Shown: piece by piece, positions 5,889 to 13,686 of the stretch | Numbering within the stretch: the first letter of the stretch is position 1 | Layout: every line of letters starts with the position of its first letter | NCBI GenBank assembly: GCA_965369705.1 | Contig: CBDURF010000050.1 | Location: 1 to 21,097 of the forward strand | From: JAGLCY01 sp965369705 | GTDB taxonomy: Bacteria; Krumholzibacteriota; Krumholzibacteriia; LZORAL124-64-63 | DNA length: 21,097 bases | Direction of reading: 5' to 3' | Made by a program: the position numbers and the translations under genes | The notes under the pieces: model-generated | What the model saw: only the letters and a program-made list of their open reading frames with translations | Told to the model about the DNA's origin: nothing | Databases searched by the model: none

Positions 5889-8204
5889 ATGAACGGTGGA
5901 CGCGTATTGGCGAGGCGGTTCCCCACTGCCCGGACAACGGCCGTGGGTTTTGTACTAGTCATGCAATTACTGCAGGTCGGATTCGCTCTGGCCCAGACTC
6001 CGGATGAAGCCTGCGCCGCAGATTCCCTTTACCTGATTTCCCCCCCCCCGGGGAGTCTCGATCTCAAGCTCGAAACCGAAGGTCGGGTGGGATTGACAAT
6101 CTCCTGGCCCGACCTGGATTTGAACGAGGCCACCTGCTTCAGCCTCAAGAACACCGATGACCTCGACTTCGAGGTCGGGGTAACCGGCGGATTCGGTGAC
6201 CGGGTCGACCGGGTTTTCAATTTCAGATCCGAAAACGAGGGGGTCATCGGCGCCGCCCAGCCCTCGAACATCATCGTGACCTGGTCGAACGAGGGGCCGG
6301 AAACCTACGGCAACATCGGCGGCAAACTGAACCTCGCCAACAACGGCGGCATCTGGCGGTACAGCGAAGACGGCAGCGGCTGGACACAGCACAACAGCCA
6401 GTTGCCCATGTACTGGATGCAGGCCAACACCGTGGCCCTGGCCGCCGGGTCCGGTGGGTTCATGGTTGCGGGTTTTTCGAGGGGTGTGACCGCGGAGTCG
6501 GATCCGGTCGGGCTGTTCACGTATGACGGCGCCGATTGGACACGGATCGCAGCCGAGTGGTTCGACGAGACCAAGCTGATCACGAGCATCGCGGTTTCCC
6601 CGGATCCGTCGGATAATAATAAAGTGTTCGCCGTGGGTACGGCCCGTGACGGACTTTTCGTCACCACGGACGGGGGAGATACCTTTGAACAGTGGACCGT
6701 GGAATTCGATCCCGGCTATGCCGATATGCCGACGATATTCCGGGTCAACGTGTTGGAGTGGTCGGGGAACAGGGTGTTCGCTTTCGTCAACACCTTCGGC
6801 CTCTTCATCTCCGAGGACAAAGGAGCGAGCTTCGCCAGATCCGATTTCCTCGTTCCGGAGAACCTTGATGTCCCCGGCTCGGATTTGATTCTGCCCGTCA
6901 TCAACGCCCTGAGTTTCCATCCGGACCACCCGGACACGGTTATCGCGGCGCTTCAGTTCCACGGAGCTTACGAAAGTTTCAACGGAGGCGGGGACTGGCA
7001 TGACCTCAATGGGGACCTTGTCGTTCCGGGTGGGCCCGATAATACAGGAGCGTGGGTCAATTCCGGCCTGGACGTGCTCTACGACGATGTCTCGCCACAG
7101 ACCATGCTAATGGGCGTGATGCAGAAGGGCCTCTACCGCAGTTCCGACGGGGGCGCTACCTGGGTGCTGGTGGGCGATTCCATCCAGCCCGGCAATCGGG
7201 GGGAAATCCTGGCTTTGACCATGATCCGTCTGACCGGTACCCCGGGAACCATCTTTGTCCTCGAAAACAAATATTCCCTGCTGCGCAGCACCGATTCCGG
7301 GGCCACCTGGGAGCATTTCGCCTCGCAGCCGGTGATCAACAAAGGGCATTTCCTGCTGGCCGACGCCACCGGCAGCGGGGATCTGACCATGGGATCCTGG
7401 GGTGGTGGGATGTACATCCCCGACACACCTATTTCCCTGACCGAAACCTACAGCACCATCACCTCCGCTGAACTTCGCAGTCTGGATCTGGGCCTGGACA
7501 TCACCTTTTCCAGCGGGTCGTTCCACGCGTTCGATTCGTTCAAGCTGGTCTGCCAGACCTTCCAGGGTTGGGCGGTCTGGAGGGGACTCGGTGAGGGCAA
7601 GGGGGTAGAGGAGGGAGAGGAGGAATTGGAAGAGGAGGAATACAGTCCTAGGCAGGTGGAGATGACCCTGCTCGGCCTTTATGACCGGGTCAATCCCGAG
7701 GACTGTTTCGAGGGTTATTGCGGGGATGTCAACATCGTGGTCGTGCCCAACTGCTTTGCCGCCAAGCGGGCCGCCTGCTTCAACCTGGACGACCCCGGTA
7801 TTGTCCGGTTCTTCGACGAAGAGATCTACAACGGATTCACCTACAACTACTCGGTGACCAGCTTCGACTACGGCAACACGGCCCTGACGACCGCGGAGAA
7901 CAATACGAATGATATGATCTTTTCGGCGCGGTACATGGGCGACCAGATCGAATACGGCGGCATCTCGGTTTTCTCGGTTTTCCAGGGGGAGGGTAACAAT
8001 TCCCCGATCCAGATCAATCAACCCATTTCCGTCGATGAATTCGGGAAGGATGAAGAGATCTACGTGTTCCCGAACCCCCTGCGCATGGGGGCGGGATTCC
8101 CCGAGGCCGAGGGCGGCGGCGTGACCTTCGCGAAACTGGAGAAGGGTTCGATGGTGTTGATCTTCACAACCGCGGGTGACCGGATCATCGATATCGGGCC
8201 GTAG
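5889..8204 (+). CDS. Secreted Asp-box beta-propeller protein, C-terminal domain interrupted by in-frame TAG
   Basis: This gene encodes 771 residues up to TAG 8202-8204. A signal peptide ends at FALA|QT (about residue 35); GGCAGGA precedes the start. Residues ~155-505 contain six Asp-box (BNR) motifs of the S-x-D-x-G-x-T-W type: YSEDGSGW 158, TTDGGDTF 259, SEDKGASF 308, SFNGGGDW 363, SSDGGATW 418 and STDSGATW 467. This indicates a sialidase/sortilin-like propeller, though no sialidase catalytic set is evident, so a binding or structural role is likelier. A purine-rich acidic insert occupies 568-584. A FlgD-like domain starts at IYVFPNPLRMG (724), but the frame stops after DIGP. Translation past the TAG in the same frame continues the domain to 8339, so the intact gene would be 816 residues. 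A ten-C run at 6040-6049 could slip. Third gene of the surface operon. Confidence 0.85.
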   Translation: MNGGRVLARRFPTARTTAVGFVLVMQLLQVGFALAQTPDEACAADSLYLISPPPGSLDLKLETEGRVGLTISWPDLDLNEATCFSLKNTDDLDFEVGVTGGFGDRVDRVFNFRSENEGVIGAAQPSNIIVTWSNEGPETYGNIGGKLNLANNGGIWRYSEDGSGWTQHNSQLPMYWMQANTVALAAGSGGFMVAGFSRGVTAESDPVGLFTYDGADWTRIAAEWFDETKLITSIAVSPDPSDNNKVFAVGTARDGLFVTTDGGDTFEQWTVEFDPGYADMPTIFRVNVLEWSGNRVFAFVNTFGLFISEDKGASFARSDFLVPENLDVPGSDLILPVINALSFHPDHPDTVIAALQFHGAYESFNGGGDWHDLNGDLVVPGGPDNTGAWVNSGLDVLYDDVSPQTMLMGVMQKGLYRSSDGGATWVLVGDSIQPGNRGEILALTMIRLTGTPGTIFVLENKYSLLRSTDSGATWEHFASQPVINKGHFLLADATGSGDLTMGSWGGGMYIPDTPISLTETYSTITSAELRSLDLGLDITFSSGSFHAFDSFKLVCQTFQGWAVWRGLGEGKGVEEGEEELEEEEYSPRQVEMTLLGLYDRVNPEDCFEGYCGDVNIVVVPNCFAAKRAACFNLDDPGIVRFFDEEIYNGFTYNYSVTSFDYGNTALTTAENNTNDMIFSARYMGDQIEYGGISVFSVFQGEGNNSPIQINQPISVDEFGKDEEIYVFPNPLRMGAGFPEAEGGGVTFAKLEKGSMVLIFTTAGDRIIDIGP
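6040..6049 (+). repeat. Ten-base poly-C tract inside the propeller gene
   Basis: Ten consecutive C (then four G) encode Ser-Pro-Pro-Pro at residues 51-54, just after the signal peptide. The frame is intact on both sides as read here. Gain or loss of one base would truncate the protein shortly downstream. Confidence 0.7.
7590..7640 (+). repeat. Purine-rich low-complexity stretch encoding an acidic linker
   Basis: An almost pure G/A run encodes residues 568-584 of the propeller protein, with eleven Glu in 17 residues. It sits between the propeller and the C-terminal region and interrupts an otherwise ordinary composition. A flexible linker or a recently expanded repeat are both possible. Confidence 0.55.
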
Positions 8205-8339
8205 AATATCAAGGAGGGCAACATGCACTGGAACACGCTCAACGACTCGGGTGAGTCGATTGTTTCCGGGGTGTATCTTTATAAGGTGGAGATTCCGGAG
8301 AAGGACGATTACTGGGGACGCCTGGTGGTGATCCGCTAG
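8205..8339 (+). pseudogene. Detached C-terminal end of the propeller protein's FlgD-like domain
   Basis: The frame continues directly after TAG 8202-8204, without any shift, as NIKEGNMHWNTLNDSGESIV and then SGVYLYKVE...GRLVVIR to a second TAG at 8337-8339. W-N-x-x-N-x-S-G followed by SGVYLYKVE and a closing VVIR is the standard ending of the FlgD-like C-terminal domain, and it is exactly what the upstream product lacks. Inside it, ATG 8223 is preceded by a strong Shine-Dalgarno, so a free 38-residue peptide could be made. A nonsense mutation, a sequencing error, or read-through at TAG could explain the arrangement. Amber reassignment is unlikely, since several other genes here end in TAG. Confidence 0.75.
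8211..8217 (+). promoter_or_regulatory. Near-perfect Shine-Dalgarno inside the split C-terminal domain
   Basis: AAGGAGG lies five bases before ATG 8223. In frame it encodes part of Lys-Glu-Gly, so it may be coincidental coding sequence. Its strength and spacing nevertheless allow re-initiation after the TAG at 8202. Confidence 0.45.
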
Positions 8340-8383
8340 GGTTTGCAGGCACAATCGGCCCGATGGCGGCGCCCGATCGATGG

Positions 8384-8418
8384 GGGCCCGGTAGATGGAT
8401 GCCGGGTCCTCGTTTTTT
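8384..8418 (+). terminator. Rho-independent terminator of the surface operon
   Basis: GGGCCCGG (8384-8391) pairs with CCGGGTCC (8402-8409), with one G-T wobble and a ten-base loop. The sequence TCGTTTTTTC follows. It lies 45 bases after the second TAG (8337-8339), supporting that position as the true end of the propeller gene's transcript. Confidence 0.75.
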
Positions 8419-8491
8419 CTACCGACACGGGCCTTGCGGTGCTACCTTTCAGTCGGGCTTCCGCCCAACACGAAATCCGGGGCGGCCGGCC

Positions 8492-8510
8492 GCCGGGATC
8501 CATTCCCGGC
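8492..8510 (+). other. Hairpin in the leader of ppdK
   Basis: GCCGGGA/TCCCGGC is a perfect 7-bp stem with a five-base loop. It sits just after a 14-base palindrome (GGCGGCCGGCCGCC, 8481-8494) and 39 bases before the ppdK start. These structures overlap and could not all form at once. I see no T tract, no known riboswitch signature and no convincing promoter between 8419 and 8549. Confidence 0.35.
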
Positions 8511-8539
8511 CGGGCAAGCTGAATTCCTTCTTCAATCCT

Positions 8540-8544
8540 GGGAG
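8540..8544 (+). promoter_or_regulatory. Ribosome binding site of ppdK
   Basis: GGGAG ends five bases before ATG 8550. This favours ATG 8550 over the in-frame GTG at 8544, which lies within the site itself. Confidence 0.65.
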
Positions 8545-8549
8545 TGATC

Positions 8550-11243
8550 ATGAGCGGCAAGAGGGTGTATTTTTTCGGAGACGGGCAGGCTGACGGGCAT
8601 GCCGGCATGAGAAACCTGCTGGGTGGCAAGGGCGCGAACCTGGCGGAAATGGTAAACCTGGGCATACCGGTTCCTCCCGGTTTCACCGTGACCACCGAGC
8701 AGTGCATCGAGTTTCAGGCGACATCCGATCTGAGCGATGCCCTGAAGGCCGACGTCAAGGAGGCCCTCGGCAAGGTCGAGGCGGTCATGGGCAAGAAGTT
8801 CGCCGATCCCGCGGATCCTCTGCTGTTTTCCGTGCGTTCGGGCGCCCGCGTTTCCATGCCCGGCATGATGGACACCGTGTTGAACCTCGGCCTGAATGAC
8901 GACACGGTGCAGGGGCTGGCCGCTCAGGGCGGCAACGACCGGTTCGCCTTCGACAGTTACCGTCGTTTGATCCAGATGTACGGCGACGTCGTGATGGGGG
9001 CGGACAGCCATCTGTTCGAACATGCCATCGACGAACTCAAGGCCAGCCGGGGCGTCAAGCTCGATACCGAACTTTCCGTTGACGATCTCAAGGAGCTCAT
9101 CACCAACTTCAAGGGTATCGTCCAGAGCGAAACCGGCCAGGCGTTCCCGGTCGATCCCTTCGAACAGCTGTGGGGCGGCATTCGCGCGGTCTTCGAGAGC
9201 TGGTTCGCCAAGCGGGCCATCGAGTACCGGCGCATCCATCGGATTTCGGGGGACTGGGGTACGGGCGTCAATGTTCAGGCCATGGTGTTCGGCAATATGG
9301 GCGAGGATTCCGCCACCGGCGTGGCCTTCACGCGCGACCCTTCCTCGGGTGATAATCGTTTCTACGGCGAGTTCCTGATAAACGCCCAGGGTGAGGATGT
9401 CGTGGCGGGCACCCGGACACCCCAGCAACTCAACAACGCCGGTCGCGATCTTCTGCCGCCGGGCAACGAGGCCAAGACCCTGCCCACCCTCGAGGAGGCC
9501 ATGCCCGAGGCCTACACCGCCCTGGATGAAATCCGCACCCGCCTTGAAGAGCACTACAAGGACATGCAGGATGTGGAATTCACGATCCAGGACGGCCGGC
9601 TGTGGATGCTGCAGACCCGACACGGCAAGCGTACCGGGGTAGCGGCCATCCGCATCGCCGCCGAGATGCAGGCCGAGGGTCTGGTGACCACGGACGAGGC
9701 CCTGCTCCTGGTCGAACCGGAGCACCTGGACCAGCTTCTCCACGACCAGATCGATCCGGACGCCCAGATCAAGGTGCTCGGCGTCGGCCTGCCCGCCTCG
9801 CCGGGCGGGGCCCAGGGTGAGGTCGTCTTCAGCGCCGAGGAAGCCGTCGCCGCCGTCGAGGAGGGCCGCAAGGTATTGCTCGTGCGCCGGGAAACAAGTC
9901 CCGAGGACATCGCCGGGATGAACGTGGCCCAGGGGATCCTGACCAGCCGGGGCGGGATGACCAGCCACGCCGCCGTGGTGGCCCGCGGTATGGGCAAACC
10001 CTGTGTGGCCGGCTGCGGCGATCTGTTCGTCGATACCGCCAAGGAAGAGATGACGATCGGCGGCCGGACCTTCAAGACGGGGGACAGCATCACGATCAAC
10101 GGCACCGACGGCACCGTGATCGCCGGCTCGCCGCCCCTGGTGCCCCCGCACCTGGATGACCCCAACCTGCAGAAGATCATGGGATGGGCGGACGAGACCC
10201 GGCGGCTGAAGGTGAGGACCAACGCCGACACCCCGCACGACGCGCGCCAGGCCATCGAATTCGGCGCCCAGGGCATCGGGCTTACCCGGACCGAGCACAT
10301 GTTCTTCGGCGAGGACCGCATCATGAAGATGCGTGAAATGATCCTGGCCGACGACGTGGAGGCCCGCCGCGCCGCCCTGGTCAAGATCAAGCCGATGCAG
10401 CAGGAAGATTTCGAGGGCATTTTCCGCGCCATGGACGGGCTGCCGGTGACCATCAGGCTTTTGGATCCCCCGCTGCATGAATTCCTGCCCCACGAACTGG
10501 TGGAGAAGGAGGCCCTGGCCAAGGAGATGGGTGTGTCCCTGGAGGCCATCCAGCGAAAAGTGGAATCCCTCCACGAGAGTAATCCCATGCTGGGTCACCG
10601 GGGTTGCCGGCTTGGTCTGACCTACCCGGAGATCTACGAGATGCAGGTCGAGGCCATCATCGCCGCCGCCGTCGTGGTCAAGAAAGAGGGTGTGGACGTC
10701 CAACCGGAAATCATGATTCCGCTGACCGGGACCCAGCGCGAATTGGGCGACCTACGGCAGATGAGCCTCCGGGTGGCCGATGAGGTCATGGAGCAGATGG
10801 ATCAGAAAATTGATTTTCTGGTCGGCACCATGATCGAAATTCCCCGCGCCGCCCTGATGGCCGACCGGATGGCCGAGGTCTCGGACTTCTTCAGCTTCGG
10901 CACCAACGACCTGACCCAGATGACCTTCGGGTACAGCCGGGACGACGCGGGCGTGTTCCTGCCCGAGTACATCAGACTGGGCATCCTGCCCAGCGATCCC
11001 TTCCAGCAGCTGGACCAGGCCGGTGTGGGCCAGTTGGTGGAGATGGCGGTGGTCAAGGGGCGGCAGACGAACCCGGATCTTCACCTCGGCATCTGCGGCG
11101 AGCACGGGGGCGACCCCAGCTCGGTGGCCTTCTGTCACAAGGTCGGCCTGGATTACGTGAGCTGTTCCCCCTTCCGGGTGCCCATCGCCCGGCTGGCCGC
11201 GGCGCAGGTCGTGGTCCGGGAAAAACTCGAAGCCGGAAAGTAG
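8550..11243 (+). CDS. ppdK: Pyruvate, phosphate dikinase
   Basis: PPDK interconverts pyruvate, ATP and phosphate with PEP, AMP and pyrophosphate in the cytosol, linking glycolysis and gluconeogenesis. The start at ATG 8550 gives 897 residues, the usual length for the family (about 870-900). The N-terminal ATP-grasp domain begins with GGKGANLAEM and includes FSVRSGARVSMPGMMDTVLNLG. The swivelling phosphohistidine domain carries GGMTSHAAVVARGMGKPCV, in which His473 is the phospho-carrier. Thr471, two residues before it, is the position modified by PDRP regulators in family members. The C-terminal PEP/pyruvate barrel shows GLTRTEHMFF, GHRGCRLGL, GTNDLTQMTFGYSRDDAG and CGEHGGDP, with catalytic Cys849. 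No domain is missing. It follows the surface operon's terminator, so it presumably has its own promoter, although I could not pick one. The vWA membrane gene starts six bases after its stop. Confidence 0.97.
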   Translation: MSGKRVYFFGDGQADGHAGMRNLLGGKGANLAEMVNLGIPVPPGFTVTTEQCIEFQATSDLSDALKADVKEALGKVEAVMGKKFADPADPLLFSVRSGARVSMPGMMDTVLNLGLNDDTVQGLAAQGGNDRFAFDSYRRLIQMYGDVVMGADSHLFEHAIDELKASRGVKLDTELSVDDLKELITNFKGIVQSETGQAFPVDPFEQLWGGIRAVFESWFAKRAIEYRRIHRISGDWGTGVNVQAMVFGNMGEDSATGVAFTRDPSSGDNRFYGEFLINAQGEDVVAGTRTPQQLNNAGRDLLPPGNEAKTLPTLEEAMPEAYTALDEIRTRLEEHYKDMQDVEFTIQDGRLWMLQTRHGKRTGVAAIRIAAEMQAEGLVTTDEALLLVEPEHLDQLLHDQIDPDAQIKVLGVGLPASPGGAQGEVVFSAEEAVAAVEEGRKVLLVRRETSPEDIAGMNVAQGILTSRGGMTSHAAVVARGMGKPCVAGCGDLFVDTAKEEMTIGGRTFKTGDSITINGTDGTVIAGSPPLVPPHLDDPNLQKIMGWADETRRLKVRTNADTPHDARQAIEFGAQGIGLTRTEHMFFGEDRIMKMREMILADDVEARRAALVKIKPMQQEDFEGIFRAMDGLPVTIRLLDPPLHEFLPHELVEKEALAKEMGVSLEAIQRKVESLHESNPMLGHRGCRLGLTYPEIYEMQVEAIIAAAVVVKKEGVDVQPEIMIPLTGTQRELGDLRQMSLRVADEVMEQMDQKIDFLVGTMIEIPRAALMADRMAEVSDFFSFGTNDLTQMTFGYSRDDAGVFLPEYIRLGILPSDPFQQLDQAGVGQLVEMAVVKGRQTNPDLHLGICGEHGGDPSSVAFCHKVGLDYVSCSPFRVPIARLAAAQVVVREKLEAGK

Positions 11244-11249
11244 CTGTCG

Positions 11250-13607
11250 GTGGGTGTTCACTGGTCAACCCCCGCCTGGATGTGGCCCCTGTTGCTCATT
11301 GTAGCGGTGGGGGCCGTTTTCTGGACCCTTTGGGCCTATGACAGGACCATTCCCCGCCCTCCGGGTGGGTTGCGCCGGACCCTGGGGATCCTTCGTTCGG
11401 CCGTCTTCATCCTGCTGGTGGCGGCCATCGCCGGTCCGGTATTTTCCTTGTTGAGGAATGAGCGGGTGCCTGCCGAACTCCTGGTGGTGATCGAGGATTC
11501 GGGCAGCATGGCGATTCGCGACCACCATGATCAGGCGAGAGGGACGGGGGCCGATCCGGGCAGCAGATGGGAAGGCGCCCTGTCCTGGGCGGCATCGCTC
11601 GATTCGATCTTTTCCGGACACGAACCGCCGGTGGAGGTGGTTTTCCTGCGGGGCAACGGTCTGAATCCCGTCCGCGGGTTCCGGTTGGAGGACCCGGTCA
11701 TTCCTCCTCCTTCCAGCCACGGCACTGATCTCGCCGGACTCATGCGACAGGCCCGGGATCGAATGGTCGGCCGTTCCGTCCGCGCCATGGTCCTGATCAG
11801 CGACGGCCAGGAGACCCGGGGCTCCACGGTGGGCAATCGCCAACTCGGAACCGACGGTTTGTTCGGCGGTGAGGCTGTTCAGGGAGGAGTCGTGACCACC
11901 TCCCTCAGTGTGGTCGGGGTGGGGGATCCCCTGGGTTCCGCGGACCGGGTCATCAAGGATCTGCGCTATCCCGATACGGCCTATGAAGGCGACGAAGTGC
12001 TGGTGGAATTCGCGGTGGATCATCGTTTCGCCGAGGGATCCGTCGGCTCCTTCCTGCAGGCACGCCTGGTGGGTGAAGAGGGTGTGGTGGCCGAGGTGGT
12101 TTTGCCGGTCGCCGATCGGGTCGTGCCCGTCTCCTTGGCTTTCAAACCCGGAGAGGACGGATTCCAGATATACCGGCTGGAGATCTCCGCCCTGGACAAC
12201 GAGCGTTTCCTCGACAACAACAGGGCGTCCCTCGGCATTGACGTGCGGAAGGGGAGGTCCCGTCTGCTCCTGTTGACCGGGTCACCCGGCTGGGATGTGC
12301 GTTTTCTCACCCAAGCCGCCGCAAGCGAGGAAAGAATCAATCTTGCGGTTGTCTTTCCTACCGCGGACGGTCTGGTCTTTGCTGACAGCCTGGTGTCATG
12401 GACCACACCCGCCGATCCGGCCGGCTGGTCAGCCTGGGACGGAGTCGTCATATCCGACTGGGCGGGAGCCCTGACGGGTCTGGACTGGGAACCGCTGCGG
12501 GCGGCGGTGGAAGATGGGCTGGGGCTGCTGGTGATCCCGGGTGCGGGAGCCGGCGGACCGGAGGGGCCGGTTGCGCCGCCGTCATCCTTGGCGAGCATGC
12601 TGCCCGTCCAGGTCACCGGCTGGCGCTGGAGCAACGGTCCCCTGTTCGCCTCGGTGGTCTCGTCCCAGGCGGGACATCCCATCCTGGAGGGTCTACAGGA
12701 CTCCCGGGAAATGATGGCTGGGATGGGGCTGGTGACCCTGCCGCCCCTGCGGCGGATGGTGGAGACCGGGACCAGGTCCGGAACCATGGTACTCATGACG
12801 GGGCGGCGCCGGGAAAATGCCGCGGCCGGGGCAGAGCCGGCCCTGCTGGTCATCAACGAATTGGGCGAGGGCCGGGTCGCCTGGTTCGGGGGGCGCAACC
12901 TTTGGGAATTGGCCTTCTGGGATCTTGGCCAGGCGACCGCCGCCCCTGCCGGATCCGGGCTGGGCGGAGATGATTCCCCCGGGCGACGCCTGCTGCGGAA
13001 CCTCCTGGTCTGGACTGCCGCCGGAGAAGAGAATTCGGGCCTGGTGTTCACGGGCCGTCAGACCTTTTTCCAGGAAGGGGAAAGGATCAAGCTGGCCGCC
13101 CAGTGGCGGGACATGCGGGGTCGTCCCGTGCTGGACCGGAAGCTGTCACTTCAATTGCGTCAGGATGCGGCTGGAGCCGATTCCAACCGGGTCCGGACTT
13201 TTGCCCTGTCCCGCACGGATCGGGCCTCCGGTTTTGCCGAAGTGGCGCTGCCGCCCCTGCCGCCCGGACGGTACTTCGTCCAACTGGTTGGCGAGGGCGA
13301 TCCGCCGGTCACCGGTAAGGTCGAAACCCTTGTGGTCTCCGGGCATTCCATCGAGTCCACCCAGGTTCGGATGGAACGCCGGCGCCTGGTTCAGATGGCG
13401 GCCAAGGGTGGCGGCAGATTCTTCATGGCCGCCTCTCCCGGCACCAGAACCGAGCTGTTTGACGACCTTCTGGCCCAGGATTGGAGCGGGGAAGATGTGG
13501 CCTTCAGGAATCGGTTGGATTTCTGGTCAGGATGGCCCTTCCTTGGCCTGGTGACAGTCCTCCTGGGACTGGAGTGGTTCCTCAGGCGCCGTAACGGCCT
13601 GCTTTGA
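11250..13607 (+). CDS. vWA-domain membrane protein with glutamine-amidotransferase-like region
   Basis: The product is 785 residues from GTG 11250, six bases after ppdK; the start lacks a strong Shine-Dalgarno, suggesting translational coupling. Two N-terminal membrane helices (~11-29 and ~49-69) resemble the BatA-type double-membrane anchor. A von Willebrand A domain (~75-225) keeps the full MIDAS metal site: D83-S-G-S86, Thr159 in GTDLAG and Asp185 in ISDGQE. A CARDB/Ig-like stretch follows (~235-335), then an alpha/beta region (~345-600) like class I glutamine amidotransferases. Where the nucleophile elbow would be it reads VIPGAGAGG, without Cys, so it is probably not an active amidotransferase. 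A last helix (~761-777) precedes RRRNGLL. The vWA domain probably lies outside the cytoplasmic membrane. Related large vWA proteins occur next to MoxR/Bat operons, but no MoxR ATPase is seen here. Function unknown. Confidence 0.85.
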   Translation: MGVHWSTPAWMWPLLLIVAVGAVFWTLWAYDRTIPRPPGGLRRTLGILRSAVFILLVAAIAGPVFSLLRNERVPAELLVVIEDSGSMAIRDHHDQARGTGADPGSRWEGALSWAASLDSIFSGHEPPVEVVFLRGNGLNPVRGFRLEDPVIPPPSSHGTDLAGLMRQARDRMVGRSVRAMVLISDGQETRGSTVGNRQLGTDGLFGGEAVQGGVVTTSLSVVGVGDPLGSADRVIKDLRYPDTAYEGDEVLVEFAVDHRFAEGSVGSFLQARLVGEEGVVAEVVLPVADRVVPVSLAFKPGEDGFQIYRLEISALDNERFLDNNRASLGIDVRKGRSRLLLLTGSPGWDVRFLTQAAASEERINLAVVFPTADGLVFADSLVSWTTPADPAGWSAWDGVVISDWAGALTGLDWEPLRAAVEDGLGLLVIPGAGAGGPEGPVAPPSSLASMLPVQVTGWRWSNGPLFASVVSSQAGHPILEGLQDSREMMAGMGLVTLPPLRRMVETGTRSGTMVLMTGRRRENAAAGAEPALLVINELGEGRVAWFGGRNLWELAFWDLGQATAAPAGSGLGGDDSPGRRLLRNLLVWTAAGEENSGLVFTGRQTFFQEGERIKLAAQWRDMRGRPVLDRKLSLQLRQDAAGADSNRVRTFALSRTDRASGFAEVALPPLPPGRYFVQLVGEGDPPVTGKVETLVVSGHSIESTQVRMERRRLVQMAAKGGGRFFMAASPGTRTELFDDLLAQDWSGEDVAFRNRLDFWSGWPFLGLVTVLLGLEWFLRRRNGLL

Positions 13608-13620
13608 ACAATCATCTTTT

Positions 13621-13635
13621 TCCGGTTTGACCGGA
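13621..13635. other. Short inverted repeat between the vWA gene and the lamin-tail gene
   Basis: TCCGGT/ACCGGA is a perfect 6-bp stem with a TTG loop, 13 bases after the vWA gene's stop. T-rich sequence lies before rather than after it, so it is a poor terminator on the + strand. The embedded TTGACC looks like a -35 box, but no good -10 follows at the proper spacing. Confidence 0.3.
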
Positions 13636-13686
13636 CGGTTTCCTCCCTGAGATTCCCCATTTTTCCTCCCGGAATGCGTGACTGCC

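Noticed and set aside
8202..8204. Genome-wide amber reassignment (pyrrolysine-like or recoded TAG)
   Set aside because: At least five genes in this window end naturally with TAG, including ppdK and the aminotransferase, whose ends match their families.
5889..8204. Sialidase enzyme activity for the Asp-box protein
   Set aside because: Asp-boxes mark the propeller fold, but no arginine triad or FRIP-type motif was recognised, so only a propeller is claimed.
8532..10703. Long - strand open frame opposite ppdK
   Set aside because: ppdK on the + strand has every catalytic motif; the opposite frame is a codon-bias shadow.
13627..13654. TTGACC as a -35 box for the lamin-tail gene
   Set aside because: No good -10 box lies 16-18 bases downstream (best match three of six), and the hexamer is part of a small inverted repeat.
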